A stretch of 64,000 nt of DNA from Neofusicoccum parvum (lineage: Eukaryota; Ascomycota; Dothideomycetes; Botryosphaeriales; Botryosphaeriaceae), in assembly GCA_020912385.1 (NCBI GenBank), contig CP087217.1, forward strand, positions 1,736,001 to 1,800,000, read 5' to 3'. Under the pieces are notes generated by a model, which was given only the letters and a program-made list of their open reading frames with translations, made no database searches and was not told the origin of the DNA. The first letter of the stretch is position 1. The number at the start of each line of letters is the position of its first letter. Below, piece by piece: positions 32,617-43,328 of the stretch. The position numbers and the translations under genes are program-made.

Positions 32617-33502
32617 GTGAGTAAGTGGAATAGATTCTGTACACTTGGATTCTTGAGTCCCTTACCATTATTAATTTGAATGTTCCTGATATTGTTGATA
32701 CACACCCTTGCCATCGAGCATTAGCTGCCTGAGGCTGGTTTTCCGTGTAACAACAATAACAGAAGTCTCGCCCAACGAGCCAACCCATCAACCCCAAACG
32801 CCCGCCGTGGATGTACGAAGCGCCGAATGAGTTGAGTGATTAAATGATCAGGTCATTCGGCAGTCATCAGTGCCGCGGTTTATTTCCTGGATGATCACAC
32901 TTTTGCCGTAGTGGTCACTGCGGCGTGGCGTGGTCGTAACGTAAAACAAGAGAATGCTACTAGCCTTACTCCGACGCCACAAGTCTTGTCCACCATACGT
33001 TAGTCGTACGGCCGACAGTCGTGCTATAACACTAGAACGGAAATAGAGTTGTCGATCCAAACACTCGCTTCACCTCTCATCGTACGTGCTTCTCCATTTC
33101 CTCGGTTCTTTGCCAGATTTGGCGCAGATGGTTTTGTAAATGCTAAACATTTCGTGCATTAGGGCCGGATCCTCCAGCTTCCAGAAGCCTTCCAGACAGC
33201 ACATCACCGTTTGACGTTTCAACGGCGACGGTTTGACGACAAAAGTATCTTCTCCCGTTATACAGAAGTTTCAATATCGCGAGTTTGAAATATAAACACC
33301 CTATCTATATTGAAGAGTCGGGGTTATAGTGAGCAGAAGAAATATAAAAAGCACTGCAGGACCGCCTTTCCTCAGACCTCATCCTCAGATCACATCCTCC
33401 TGCAGTCCAAAGCCAAACAGTCTCTTGCAGCAACACTCTCGTTTTCTCACACGCAACCAAACACTTCCAACCCAACCAATCGTTTCAAACAATCCAACAA
33501 AA
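32617..33502. promoter_or_regulatory. promoter region of the Kex2-processed repeat protein
   Basis: 886 bp, AT-richer than its surroundings. A TATAAA sits at 33343-33348, 155 bp before the start, followed by a C/T-rich leader with repeated CCTCA/TCCTC and a CAAACAATCCAACAAAAATG start context. This suggests a strong, regulated promoter, though expression is not shown. Confidence 0.5.
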
Positions 33503-34519
33503 ATGCATTTCTCCACCGTCTTCGTCCTCGCCACCACGGCCCTCGCCGCCCCCGCCACAAACGACAAGCGCCAGCTCTCCTCCGCCCTCGGCGACGTCAC
33601 CCAGGCCATCCCCCACCCGGGCGGCAACTCCATCGGCAGCCTCACCTCCGCCCTCGGCTCCCTCGTCAACGCCATCCCCGGCAGCGCCGGTGGCGCCGGC
33701 GGCGCTGGCGGTCTCCCTTCCCTCCCCGCAGCCGGCGGCGCCGGCAGCCTCCCCTCCCTCCCCGGCGCCGCAGGCGGTGCCGCTGGCGGCCTGCCCTCGC
33801 TCCCCACCCCGGGCGCCGCGGCCGGCGGCCTGCCGTCCCTCGGCGGCGCGGGCGGCGGCGCTGCCGCGGGCGGCCTGCCCTCCCTGGGCGGCGCCAGGAA
33901 GCACCGGCGCCAGGACAACCCGCTCGACCCGTTCGGCATGCTGAGCGGGCTGACCGGCGGCACCGGTGCGGGCGCCAGCGGCGACGCCAGCGCCGGCCTC
34001 GGCGGCATGGGCGACCTGAGCGGGCTCCTCGGCGGGCTCGGCGGCGGCGCGAAGGCGAAGCGCCAGAGCAACCCGCTGTCGGCCCTGCTGAGCGCGCTGG
34101 GCGGCGGCGCAGGCGGCATGCCGTCGCTGCCTGGTGGGCTGGGTGGCGCGGGGGGTGCGGGTGGCATGCCGTCGTTGCCTGGTGGGCTGGGTGGTGCGGG
34201 CGGCGCGGGCGGCATGCCCTCGCTGCCGGGCGGACTGGGCGGGCTGATGGGCGGGAGCGGTGCCGGCGGCAGCTCGTCTGGCCTGGGCGCTCTGGGCGGA
34301 CTCGGTGGCCTCGGGGGTGGCGCGAGCGGTGCGGTGCCTACGCCCGCGAGTGGTGCGGAGGGTGCGGGCGCGACGCCGGCGGCTACGCCTGGTGCGGGTG
34401 CGGGTGGTTTGGCTGGGCTGAGCGGATTGGGCGGACTGGGCGCTCTGGGTGGTAAGGGCGGTGCGAGTGGTGGTGCGAGTGGTGGTGCGGTGAAGCGTAG
34501 TGTTCAGTGGTCGGCTTGA
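33503..34519 (+). CDS. secreted Gly/Leu/Pro-rich repeat protein with Kex2-type cleavage sites
   Basis: A single exon of 338 aa. Residues 1-16 (MHFSTVFVLATTALAA) form a signal peptide, followed by a short PATNDKR propeptide. Dibasic sites stand at K22-R23, R135-R136, K186-R187 and K331-R332. The first three are each followed by Gln (KRQL, RRQD, KRQS), and two released segments begin with the related QDNPL and QSNPL. Between sites lie low-complexity repeats of PSLPG/GLPSL; a 16-residue unit (GGMPSLPGGLGGAGGA) occurs three times at about 204-250. The last site leaves the hexapeptide SVQWSA. This is the layout of fungal Kex2-processed repeat proteins (KEPs). Function of the products is unknown; a structural cell-wall protein is an alternative. 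Confidence 0.75.
   Translation: MHFSTVFVLATTALAAPATNDKRQLSSALGDVTQAIPHPGGNSIGSLTSALGSLVNAIPGSAGGAGGAGGLPSLPAAGGAGSLPSLPGAAGGAAGGLPSLPTPGAAAGGLPSLGGAGGGAAAGGLPSLGGARKHRRQDNPLDPFGMLSGLTGGTGAGASGDASAGLGGMGDLSGLLGGLGGGAKAKRQSNPLSALLSALGGGAGGMPSLPGGLGGAGGAGGMPSLPGGLGGAGGAGGMPSLPGGLGGLMGGSGAGGSSSGLGALGGLGGLGGGASGAVPTPASGAEGAGATPAATPGAGAGGLAGLSGLGGLGALGGKGGASGGASGGAVKRSVQWSA
34112..34252. repeat. 48-bp tandem repeat, about three copies
   Basis: In-frame repeat encoding GGMPSLPGGLGGAGGA three times within the secreted repeat protein. The copies differ mainly at third positions, so the repeat is maintained at protein level or is of moderate age. Confidence 0.7.
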
Positions 34520-34931
34520 GGGGTGTGCTTGGGTGGCTCACTGCTGCGCAGATGAGCTGGTTACTTTCTTCACGACTTGAGAGTGCATATAAGTTGCGTC
34601 AGTCCTTACCATGAATAGCATGAATAGAGAATAGAGCTTGCTTCAAATCTTTCAAAATAGAACAGTGAATTTCTCAACTTGGGGTTACAGAGATCTCAAG
34701 GCCAAGAAGCTAATATTGAAACGCGGTTTCTGTTATTAAAGCGTTATAGATTCTGCCTATAGCACTCACAAAACACGTACGAGAAAGCGTCCTGTCAATA
34801 GATGAAAAAAAAACACCCCTGAAAAATCAAAAACGACGCTGAGTTCTCATAAATGACATGCGGGCTATTTAAAGTCCGTAGATAATTATTCGATAGCGAC
34901 AAATAGTGTGAACAGGAACAGATGACTACGC
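34520..34931. other. convergent AT-rich spacer
   Basis: 412 bp between two convergent stop codons, AT-rich with an A8 run near 34805. No gene seen. Confidence 0.6.
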
Positions 34932-37900
34932 CTAGGATATCCTCTGAGGAATGGATGACTGAGACTGAGGGGCATTGAGAACACCATTGAGTGTGGACGG
35001 AATCGAATTGATGTCATTTCGACCTGGTTGAAGACTTGAACCTGGACTGACTGGAGTATCCGAAGAAAACGACCTGAAGAGTAAGCGCACTTTTTTGTGT
35101 TCCTCTGGAGCTCGGCCGACTATCACAGCGCCATCTTCCTCGAAATGAAGCATCTCCTTGGATGGATGCTTAGACAGCTCGAGAAGCGGCCTGCAGCAAG
35201 GCCATTTCGCTGAACCGCAGGGTTCAGAGTTGGGGCTCTTTTTCCTAGGTATACAATAAAGATCATTGTATAACTTCATACTATCCTCGCCGCCACAACG
35301 CTTTGCAAGATATCGTAGACATGACATTGAGGCTGTGAGATAGTACTGGTCCTTTGGTACTGTGGTCCAGTGGGGGCAGATCCGTTCATTTGGTGAGAGC
35401 TGTATGGGTTCCTTCAGCTGACTGCAGACGATAACCGCGATGTCAGGTTTTGCGGCCACCAAACGTAGCCACTCGCCGCTCCTCCGAGCATCGACACCTG
35501 TTCGCCGCGCTTGAAGGTGCTCTTCGAACCTAGCAATCTCTTTGAATTCGTACCCAATAAGATCTCTAGTCTCTTTTATTCCGCAAGCAAACCGCTGTAG
35601 CTGCTGCTGCTTTATCTGGCTGATTCGAGTGAAGAAAAGAGTCAGGGCATGTACAACAGATATCTGTTTAGAGAGATCGTCCTCAAGTCTGATATAATCA
35701 GGAAGAAGTTCGTTTGAGGCTCTTAGAATAGCTTCGTAGGCAGCCTCGCCTCCACTGGGTCGGATATCAGCGAATGGCATCTTGTCCAGTACTTCTTGTG
35801 GCTGGTATTGGTAGGATGCCCAAGCCAATGCCATATGAAGAACCGCGCTCAGCTCAGGGACAAGCCAGCCCCGCTTGGTCTGAGTGTCGTAAAGAAGGAG
35901 CGGTAACTCTTTTGAGTTTCGGACCTTATCCCAGATGCTCATGTATGCACCGTTGAGTCTCTGATGGGCTGTTCGATGCACCATAATCTTTCCGGAAACT
36001 TGCGCCGTGAAAAAATTCATCACAGACGTTCCGACTTGCCCAACTAACTCATTTCCCAGAGAGAACTTGGTCTTGTCGTCATATTCGGCTCCTGAGATAT
36101 CGACTTTGTCGAACTCTGAATCCTTTGCACCAAGATGAATATCTGCTCTGGGAAAATAGCCGACAAAAGTCCTCTTCTTTTGCAGGATATTGAATTCCGA
36201 GGTAGGTTCGATGTCCTTGCAGTGATCTCGGATGATATCCCATGAAAGAGGAGTACTTTCATCCTCTGCTGATAGATAATGCCACTGCACCGAGGCTGGA
36301 TCTTCTTCATATCTGGACGGCACAAGTGCTGTGTTCTCTCCTTTGAGTACCAGGCCAGGTCCGAAGTTGATGGGATATAGAACGAGACCGAGCAGCGTCA
36401 TGACGTCAAAAGGCAGCTCTACTCCACGCTGATATCCACGATCTGGTATTGGAAAACCTTCGGCAAGCACGTAGCCCTTGAACATTTTGTGCCAGCATCG
36501 ACCCAAAGACAAGTGGCCAGAAATTTCTTTGAATGGTTGAGGTGATATGATCGTCGAGTCAGCACAAATATTGCTGGGTTTTACAATGGCAACGCTCGAT
36601 GAAAGCAGTTTTTCCCGACAAGGTACTCTAAACACTGCTGTGAGCCATTTGAGCATTTCTAGAGCTTCGGCCACTCTCGTTCCCTGGCCTTCGACTTCAA
36701 AACTCATACGGACGTTTTCGATGAAGTCAAGCTCCTTCTTGTCGTGCTCCCCGGATGCCGCAAGAATAGAGAAGTCCACGCGAGAAAATTTCAACGAGAT
36801 CTCGAAGCCGTCTTCAAGGTTGAGTTTTCCCGGTTGATGACTGTCATTGGACAAGCTGATATCCCTGGATTCCCGGTATGATTTAAGAGTCGCAGTTAGA
36901 CAGGGTAAAAAGCGCTCTCCAAGCCAGGGCCACATCTGTCTCAGATAGTCCTTGCATGTGGTCGCAAATGCATTTTCTACCGTTCCTGTGAGGACTATCA
37001 TCTCTGGCAGCTGATCCTCACATTCCAGTTCCTGTAAAACAAATCGTTGGAACTCCCCGGGGAGAATAATGCGTCTTTTGACACTGATTTTGTGGCTTTC
37101 TGCTAGTGTTTTCTGTGTTGTTAGATTTGTTGCTCTCCTTGGTTTCACCCCACGATCGACTTTCTCTACCCTGAAAGGAGGCTGAGGTGATAGAATTCCG
37201 GCTGTATCCCTGTGACTGCCACCCATTCGATACCCACGATCGTGTCGGCTTGAAAAATAAAAGCTACTCGTCGGCTGGATTGGGCCGTCACGCGGCGAGC
37301 GCACCGAATCGAGTATGCCGCCGCTGCACAGCACCATATATTCCGCGTCGTCAATGATACGCTTCGCCCATAGGTGCTGGTACAGCCTAAAGTCCGGGCG
37401 GCTCACGGCCAGCGTCTGGCCGAGGCGCATGTGTGCGGCTAGGTGGCTCATCCGCGCGGCCCAGGCGCGGTGGCCGTCGCGCGCGTCCTCGAAGCCGAAG
37501 TCGCAGAGCGGGCACTCCACCTGGCGCGGCGGGGCGTAGCCGTGGAAGTGCGACAGGTTATGCGTGCGCCAGTGCTCCTCGTCGCCCGTCGTGAAGAAGT
37601 GACAGCCCAAGAAGCCAAAGGTGCACTCGTACACCGTAGTATCGCCCGCCGCCACTGTCGCCTCTTTGCTGCCGTTTGGTCGTACTGACACCCTGTTCAA
37701 GCCTTCCTCTATCTGGAGCATGCCGGACTTTTGTTTCTGCAGCTTGCTGAAATCCGTGTCGGTAGAAATTTTGGGCAGCGAGACGCCGTCGTGGAGGAAC
37801 GGAGGCGCGGCTCTATGCAGATGTTGCGAGGCTAAGGAGGCATCTGGCCGTGTTTGGTGGAGGGCGAAGGGCGCATACTGTGCCACGGATCCATGGCTCT

Positions 37901-38447
37901 TGTTGAGCGAGAGAGAGACCGGGTACGGGTAGGAGCGTGCGTTATAGCTGCCAGGCCTATGAAGGAGGTCGATTGCGGAGGGATAGTGTGCACTAGCCTG
38001 CGGGAAGGAGTAGTTGGCAGCGACGACGCGCTCCTGGAAGCCGCTCCCGTCGGTCCTCCATGTTTCGAGTGGGGGCTGGTACGACTGCGACTGCGTCTGC
38101 AGAAAGGCTCCCAGCGCCGATCGACTTCGGGGCGACGAGGCTGAGGCTGAGGCTGAGGCTGAGGCTGAGGCTGATTCGGCGTTGGAAACGGCTCTCGAAG
38201 CGGGGCTGGAGTACCTTCCGTTGGCACCATCGTGCATCTGTGCATCGATTGGGAGTTGAAATTGTTTCGCTTGTAGAGAAGAGTCCAGCTGCGACGATGG
38301 CTGACGGTTTTTCCAAGCTGCTGATTGATCTTGAGGTGATGAGGCTGATGCGGTACTGGAAGCTGCGTTGGAGGTTGGGCTTGAGTGCCTTACGCTGTGT
38401 TCTTCCAGTTGCGAGTCAATAGGATTGGCTTTCTCCATGCCAGACAT
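34932..38447 (-). CDS. large fungal-specific protein with CTF...C/CPLCDF zinc-finger region and QWH motif
   Basis: 1,171 aa with no obvious intron, from the ATG at 38447. Residues 1-260 are Ser/Ala/Gln-rich and probably disordered, with a short (Ala-Ser)n run at 92-104. Residues 275-340 form a paired C2H2-like region (ECTFGFLGCHFF, HWRTHNLSHFHG, ECPLCDFGFED, RMSHLAAHM), followed by SRPDFRLYQHLW and KRIIDD, a combination seen in many uncharacterised fungal proteins. Residues 663-724 carry EGFPIPDRGY, ELPFDVM, GLVLKGENTALVPS and VQWHYL, another widespread but unnamed fungal motif set, often in lineage-expanded genes thought to relate to self/non-self or signalling. The role is unknown. It is divergent from the lectin-like gene. 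Confidence 0.7.
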   Translation of the reverse strand: MSGMEKANPIDSQLEEHSVRHSSPTSNAASSTASASSPQDQSAAWKNRQPSSQLDSSLQAKQFQLPIDAQMHDGANGRYSSPASRAVSNAESASASASASASASSPRSRSALGAFLQTQSQSYQPPLETWRTDGSGFQERVVAANYSFPQASAHYPSAIDLLHRPGSYNARSYPYPVSLSLNKSHGSVAQYAPFALHQTRPDASLASQHLHRAAPPFLHDGVSLPKISTDTDFSKLQKQKSGMLQIEEGLNRVSVRPNGSKEATVAAGDTTVYECTFGFLGCHFFTTGDEEHWRTHNLSHFHGYAPPRQVECPLCDFGFEDARDGHRAWAARMSHLAAHMRLGQTLAVSRPDFRLYQHLWAKRIIDDAEYMVLCSGGILDSVRSPRDGPIQPTSSFYFSSRHDRGYRMGGSHRDTAGILSPQPPFRVEKVDRGVKPRRATNLTTQKTLAESHKISVKRRIILPGEFQRFVLQELECEDQLPEMIVLTGTVENAFATTCKDYLRQMWPWLGERFLPCLTATLKSYRESRDISLSNDSHQPGKLNLEDGFEISLKFSRVDFSILAASGEHDKKELDFIENVRMSFEVEGQGTRVAEALEMLKWLTAVFRVPCREKLLSSSVAIVKPSNICADSTIISPQPFKEISGHLSLGRCWHKMFKGYVLAEGFPIPDRGYQRGVELPFDVMTLLGLVLYPINFGPGLVLKGENTALVPSRYEEDPASVQWHYLSAEDESTPLSWDIIRDHCKDIEPTSEFNILQKKRTFVGYFPRADIHLGAKDSEFDKVDISGAEYDDKTKFSLGNELVGQVGTSVMNFFTAQVSGKIMVHRTAHQRLNGAYMSIWDKVRNSKELPLLLYDTQTKRGWLVPELSAVLHMALAWASYQYQPQEVLDKMPFADIRPSGGEAAYEAILRASNELLPDYIRLEDDLSKQISVVHALTLFFTRISQIKQQQLQRFACGIKETRDLIGYEFKEIARFEEHLQARRTGVDARRSGEWLRLVAAKPDIAVIVCSQLKEPIQLSPNERICPHWTTVPKDQYYLTASMSCLRYLAKRCGGEDSMKLYNDLYCIPRKKSPNSEPCGSAKWPCCRPLLELSKHPSKEMLHFEEDGAVIVGRAPEEHKKVRLLFRSFSSDTPVSPGSSLQPGRNDINSIPSTLNGVLNAPQSQSSIPQRIS
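38139..38174. repeat. 6-bp tandem repeat encoding Ala-Ser
   Basis: Five to six near-perfect copies of ctgagg on plus, reading Ala-Ser repeats on minus inside the 1,171-aa protein. Likely to vary in length between strains. Confidence 0.75.
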
Positions 38448-39058
38448 TTAGAAGGCGAGCGTTGGCAACGAAGGTGAAGATGGAAACTGATTGGAAGTGA
38501 CATTGCTCTTATTTGGAGAGGACTGTGTCGTGTGGCATCGCAAGGCTGAGCCAGATTACAGCCTTGCAGGTTGATTTTCTACAAAAAGTTCACCGGTACA
38601 CAGCCTTGTTGAACCCCTCATATGTTGTATCGCAAATATATCTACACGTTCTCGCTGCAAGGAGCTGCGCGACTAAATGGTTCTGTTGATCGTAACGAAG
38701 TTCAAGGATACAGCCCCCACATACACGTGAGTGCGGTCGCACAGCATGTAACGCTTCCCACGCGCTCTTTTGCCTATCGCAGATGCAACGTCAGCTTACA
38801 TACGTCGAGTGAGGTGTTGGTCGCACGGGCAAAGCGATCGGCGATGATCGCGCTTGGAGGAGCTTGTTCAGGTCTGCAGATCTCCGGCCCTCCGCGAGAC
38901 CGGTTACTGGCTCCCAAGACACCAGGGAGGCGTGGGGGCTGCAACATGCCGTTTTCCTTCCTCGGAGCAGCAAAACCTGTCGACCTCCTCTGTCCCGCAC
39001 CCTTTCCTGCCTGTGACGATGAGGTTACGGTCGGACGTCTTTTCCGCGTTTGCTCGCA
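38448..39058. promoter_or_regulatory. divergent promoter, 1,171-aa protein / lectin-like gene
   Basis: 611 bp between divergent starts. Only overlapping short frames; no clear element identified. Confidence 0.4.
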
Positions 39059-40585
39059 ATGTCTTCGCCAACGCCGCACAGCACGCTCGAGGTTGACGTA
39101 GCAGCTCAGCAGGAGAATGAACGGCAAGCATACATTGACAACGACAACAGCAAGCTTTTACCGGAAGTGTGGGTCCCGCTGTCAGACAAAGCCGCCCATG
39201 CTCCGCAGATTGCTGTTCCCGCCGCAAGTGCTCCGCAGGTCATCGACACCTGGACTCTGCCTGAGCCCGTTCCAGGCGTGCCTCTCGGGAAACCGCACAG
39301 CAAACCGTCAAGCCGAGTGTGTGGGCTGAAGAAAAGGACCTTCTGGATCCTCGTGGCTGCGGCAGTGCTGGTAGTCGTGACGGTTGCGGTCGGCGCTGGT
39401 GTCGGAGTATCGCAGTCCAGCAATTCTGGCACTGGCCACGGCAGCAAGTCAAAGACCTTCCTGTCAACGTCGAAGCTTGCGGCCACCAACTTCACTGCAG
39501 ACGGCATAGATTACAGCTGCGTTTATTATCAGTTGGCGTCGGGCGAGATATACCAGTCCGTGTGGGACTCCAACACCACCGCCTGGAAAGTCTTTGCCGT
39601 CGCAGCGGACGCAGACAACGTTCTGGCCAACACTCCGATCACGGCTGACCTGTATTGGAGGAGTCCGGAAGTGGGTGCTTTTTCTATTTCACTTTCTTGG
39701 CTATCAATTGTGCTTGTTTTTAACGGCGAACAGGAGCGGAGACACCATGTCTTCTACTACGACTCGGAGCAGCGCATCCGCGGGAAAGCCGCCGACACAC
39801 CCTACACGGACACCTGGGACGACAACGACGGGATCGACAACAAAGGCTACGAGGGCAATGGTATCTCTTTGGCTTCGTATGCCAAGGAGTGCGACGCGTG
39901 CTATAATGCAAACGCCGTCGTCTACAATGACGGCGTTCTGCAATACGCAACTCCGAAGACTCCGAACGGCGGCGCGCAGTCCTGGAATCAGAATCCGCTC
40001 CCCGACGGGCTCTCTCGGCCAGCTAGCGCCACAAATCTCGTCATAAAGCCTCTGTATAGCGAGGGAGCTGACGATACGGGGAAATCCATCATCTTGTTCA
40101 TGGCCAGCGCTCATGGAAAGCTGGCCAAACTGCTGTACGATGGAAGCAACTGGGATGGAGGTAAGCAGTCTCGTGTAAACTGACTACTGGCGGATTCTCA
40201 CCTTCTCTTGCAGAGAATTTGAACTTGACTATAGCGTCCAATTCAGCCATTGCCGCTTTCACGGCGGGGACTTTCGTCAACGGCAGCGATTCCAAGTCCA
40301 ATTACACCCTCCAGGTTCTGACCACGCAACCAGGCCAGGAAAGCGGCGGTGTGACGCTATCGTCGTACTCTTCTTCAACTTCGTCAGCTGGTTGGCAGTC
40401 AGATAATCTTGGTTTCGGATTTGAAAACGTGTGGAATGGATCAGGTCTGGCCGAACCAGGCTGGAAGAGTTTACGGGACTGTTCTATCCACCACTGGAGA
40501 ACCGCAGCTGATGGATTGGTTGTGGAATGTGGACAACGGGACATATTCAGTGGTTGGTGCCGTTGATACTGACGTGATTTTGTAA
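39059..40585 (+). CDS. fungal fucose-specific-lectin-like type II membrane protein, probable 3' frameshift
   Basis: Three exons: 39059-39670, 39734-40160 and 40214-40585. A cytosolic N-terminus of about 95 residues precedes one membrane helix (TFWILVAAAVLVVVTVAVGAG), a Ser/Gly linker, and an extracellular region of repeated aromatic beta-strands (SCVYYQLASGEIYQSVW, HHVFYYDSEQRIRGK, ANAVVYNDGVLQYAT) resembling the six-bladed fucose lectin fold. The sequence as given reads to a TGA at 40566 with an unlikely ending. From about 40440 the +1 frame gives a better continuation (VWPNQAGRVYGTVLS, then MDWLWNVDNGTY and VVGAVDTDVIL) to a TAA at 40585. One extra base in TCAGGTC, or an unrecognised intron, would explain this. 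Confidence 0.65.
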
Positions 40586-40826
40586 GCTTCTCAGGGTTGT
40601 CGTTTTTTGGTTTCTTTATGCTTGGAGTTCTTTAGAATTATTCTTCTGAATGGTCATATTGACTCGATATAACAGGATAGGCGCTGACGGTCAAAAATCT
40701 CTAATAGCTTAAGTAAATTGCGTTGTGTATCTGAGTTTAAAGACAGACTATCAGGTCAACTGGGCTACCAACCGAAGCCCTCGGCTACGGACGAGCATCT
40801 CTACATAATACATCCGCTGACGGCAA

Positions 40827-42621
40827 TCAGTTCTTCAGCATCTCCACCAGGATGGCTTCGGACGCTTTGACCGTTACATTACCCACCGGTGAGTTGTTCT
40901 TCACGTCAAGCGTCACCGGCTTCTCGCCATCCTGGTATTCCTTACCGTCGTTCTCCGCGGTCCAGCGCTTACCGGCCCACGTGATCCCCTCTTCAGCAGT
41001 GGCATTCGCACCCGTCAGCCTCGAAACCCTCACCCTCTTGACCTCATCCGGCAAATCCGTCAAGTTGATGTCCCTCTGTCCCCTCTTTCCGCTCTCCTCC
41101 TCCCCGTTCCAAAAGTTCAGATTCAGCACGGCCACCTTCGACAGCTCGCCGCCATTGTACCCGGCGTACCCGACGACATTCGGGTGACCGGTCAGGTCCA
41201 GCGGCTGGATCTTCAGGTTCCCAGCCGACCCGATGAAATCCGCGCCGGCGGCCAGGCCGTAGAAGTTGCTGTGCACGGCCTTGCCGTTGACCGGCTGCCA
41301 GGCCGCGATCTTGAAGCCGGTGCCCAGCTGCATGGATACGCGGTGGATGCCCATGGTCATGCCGTACAGCAGGAAGTCGAGCGTCCAGAGCGCGGCGCCG
41401 AGCGTGCCGTAGAGGTTCGGGTTGGGGTCACCGTTGCCGCCGATGGCGCTACCGACTTCGCCGAGGACGAAGGGCGTGCCGGAGTGGTTGTGGGCGAAGT
41501 CGATGTTGTGGCGGAACTTGTTTTCCATCTTTTGGACGGTGACAGAGTGGGTCATGAGCTCGTCTGGCTGTGTCAGTTAGGTATTCCTTGTGCTTTGCAC
41601 GTCCGACTTACATGTGAGATTTCCAGACGCATTCCCTTGGTAACTGCCATCCATCAGCAACCCCGTCCATCTCCAGAAAAACCAGAGCATGATCCAACTC
41701 ACTAATGCTGCGACACCGTCTTCACATGGCCACCTTCCGCCATCTGATCCCAAAACTTCGAACTGCAGCACACACAAAGGTCAGCTCATCCCCCTCAGCA
41801 CAGCCAGACACACAGAACTCACAAATCCCACTTCCCCTCATCCACACTCGACGACAACCCCAACGCCTGGAACCACTCCCTGCCGCCCAACCCATCCACG
41901 CCCCTCGTCAAGTTCCCCGCATACCCCCTCCACTCCCTCGCATAGTCCACCGGTCCCCACCCGGCCCCCCTATCCGTCCCCCCATTACACCCATACGTCG
42001 GGTAGAAGTTCGGCTCGTTCCCGATCTCGAGCGCGTCCAGCGCGGCGGCGGCGCCGCCCATGGCGTCGACGGCCGCGCCCGCGAACGCCAGCCCGTTGGC
42101 GATGTCCTTGCGCGCCAGCGGCACCTGCAGCGTGTAGCGCGCGTCGGCGGGCAGGTGGCCGAAGCCGCGCAGCCAGGGCGCGCCGATGGTGACGTTGGTG
42201 TGCAGCTTGCAGGACGCGCCGGTCGGCGTGGTGGCGTTGGGCGAGGTGGAGGTGAAGTGGCTGTTGTCCATGGAGGTGCCGCCGATGCGGATGGGGAGGG
42301 GCGCGTTGCCTGTGCGGGTGGAGAGGAGGCCGAGGAGGTAGGCGGTGAAGTTGTTGGGGGAGTTGAGGCCTGCGGGGTGGCGTGGTGAGTGGGGGGTGGT
42401 GGTGGATTGGGGGTGGGCTGCGTACCTGCGTAGTCGGGGAAGCTCTTCATTTCGATGCCGAAGCCGATGTAGCCTTGGTTCACAGCTGTCGCGCCGGTGG
42501 CGTTGTGGGGTGGGCTCCAGTGGACTGCGGTTGCGGCTGCGGTTGATGCATTTTCGGCTGCCGCTGCCGTGGACGCGGCGCTCAGCAGGGAAAGAAGGCT
42601 GAGTTCGAGAGTGGACTTCAT
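40827..42621 (-). CDS. secreted GH79-type glycoside hydrolase (beta-glucuronidase-like)
   Basis: Secreted retaining glycosidase of the GH79 type, a family of fungal beta-glucuronidases and heparanase relatives. Five exons on minus: 42621-42426, 42369-41823, 41762-41703, 41643-41612 and 41563-40827, with consistent phases, giving 523 aa. The 60- and 32-nt internal exons are easily missed. The signal peptide (MKSTLELSLLSLLSAASTAAAA) is followed by GYIGFGIEMKSFPDYAG and IRIGGTSMD. The acid/base motif EIGNEPNFY and the nucleophile motif VLGEVGSA are both intact. A beta-sandwich C-terminal domain ends LVEMLKN. N-glycosylation motifs are frequent. It is divergent from the sulfatase gene. Confidence 0.88.
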
Positions 42622-43328
42622 GGTTTTCTGGGTAAACAAAATGTACAGTGGGTGCTGTCCCGACTTCTGGTTCTGTTGTTGAGGTCTTTTATGTCCGCTT
42701 GGCGAGGCAGTGCATCAGCGACGTGATTGCTCAAGAGATCAGGCACGCTGCCGTTGTAGACAGACAAGGAGAGCAGTGCGTATCTGTGCTACCGCCATTT
42801 ATGAATAGAACAATCCGCTTTCGGCAAGCATCAGCAGCAATATTCAGCCCTGCACAGCAGCACCGCTTGTTGTAGGCGAAGCACTGCGCCTTGTGACTTC
42901 TCAGCCAATTGACGTCATGTGCTTTACTTGTTTCCGGTATGATCGGCTTCGGTGTGAGATCGAGGATTTGCGCTAGAGTGGCATGTCAGCATGCCCCAAC
43001 CAATTGTCGCTGACGAGTATCTACAGAGCGGGAAACGTGACCATTAATATATTGCTATCCAGGTCGGTGAACCATCTGTAGGATCTGCAATTGTAGGGTT
43101 ACATCTTCTGTGATACCCGAGAACGCGCACTTCAATCCAGCGATCGACAATTTGCCTCGTTCAGTCTTCGTCAGCGTCCCGAGTTTCTATTGGCCCCCAA
43201 AGCGGCGGAGCACGCAGCTCAGCTGCAGCTCTGATACCCGAGGAAAACAAGCATATATACCAAGAGCATTGAAAGCTTCACATCGGCAAAGAGAGCAATA
43301 GCAAACTGTGTCTGGTCTCATTGCTGTC
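42622..43328. promoter_or_regulatory. shared divergent promoter, GH79 / sulfatase
   Basis: 707 bp between divergent starts. A TATATA box lies at 43254-43259, 70 bp before the sulfatase ATG. A nearby self-complementary AGCTCAGCTGCAGCT stretch (about 43217-43231) could be a regulator site. Co-regulation of the two secreted enzymes is inferred. Confidence 0.5.

Noticed and set aside
33310..34455. 381-codon plus frame overlapping the secreted repeat protein
   Set aside because: Arg-rich second-frame shadow created by the Gly/Ala-rich coding repeats.
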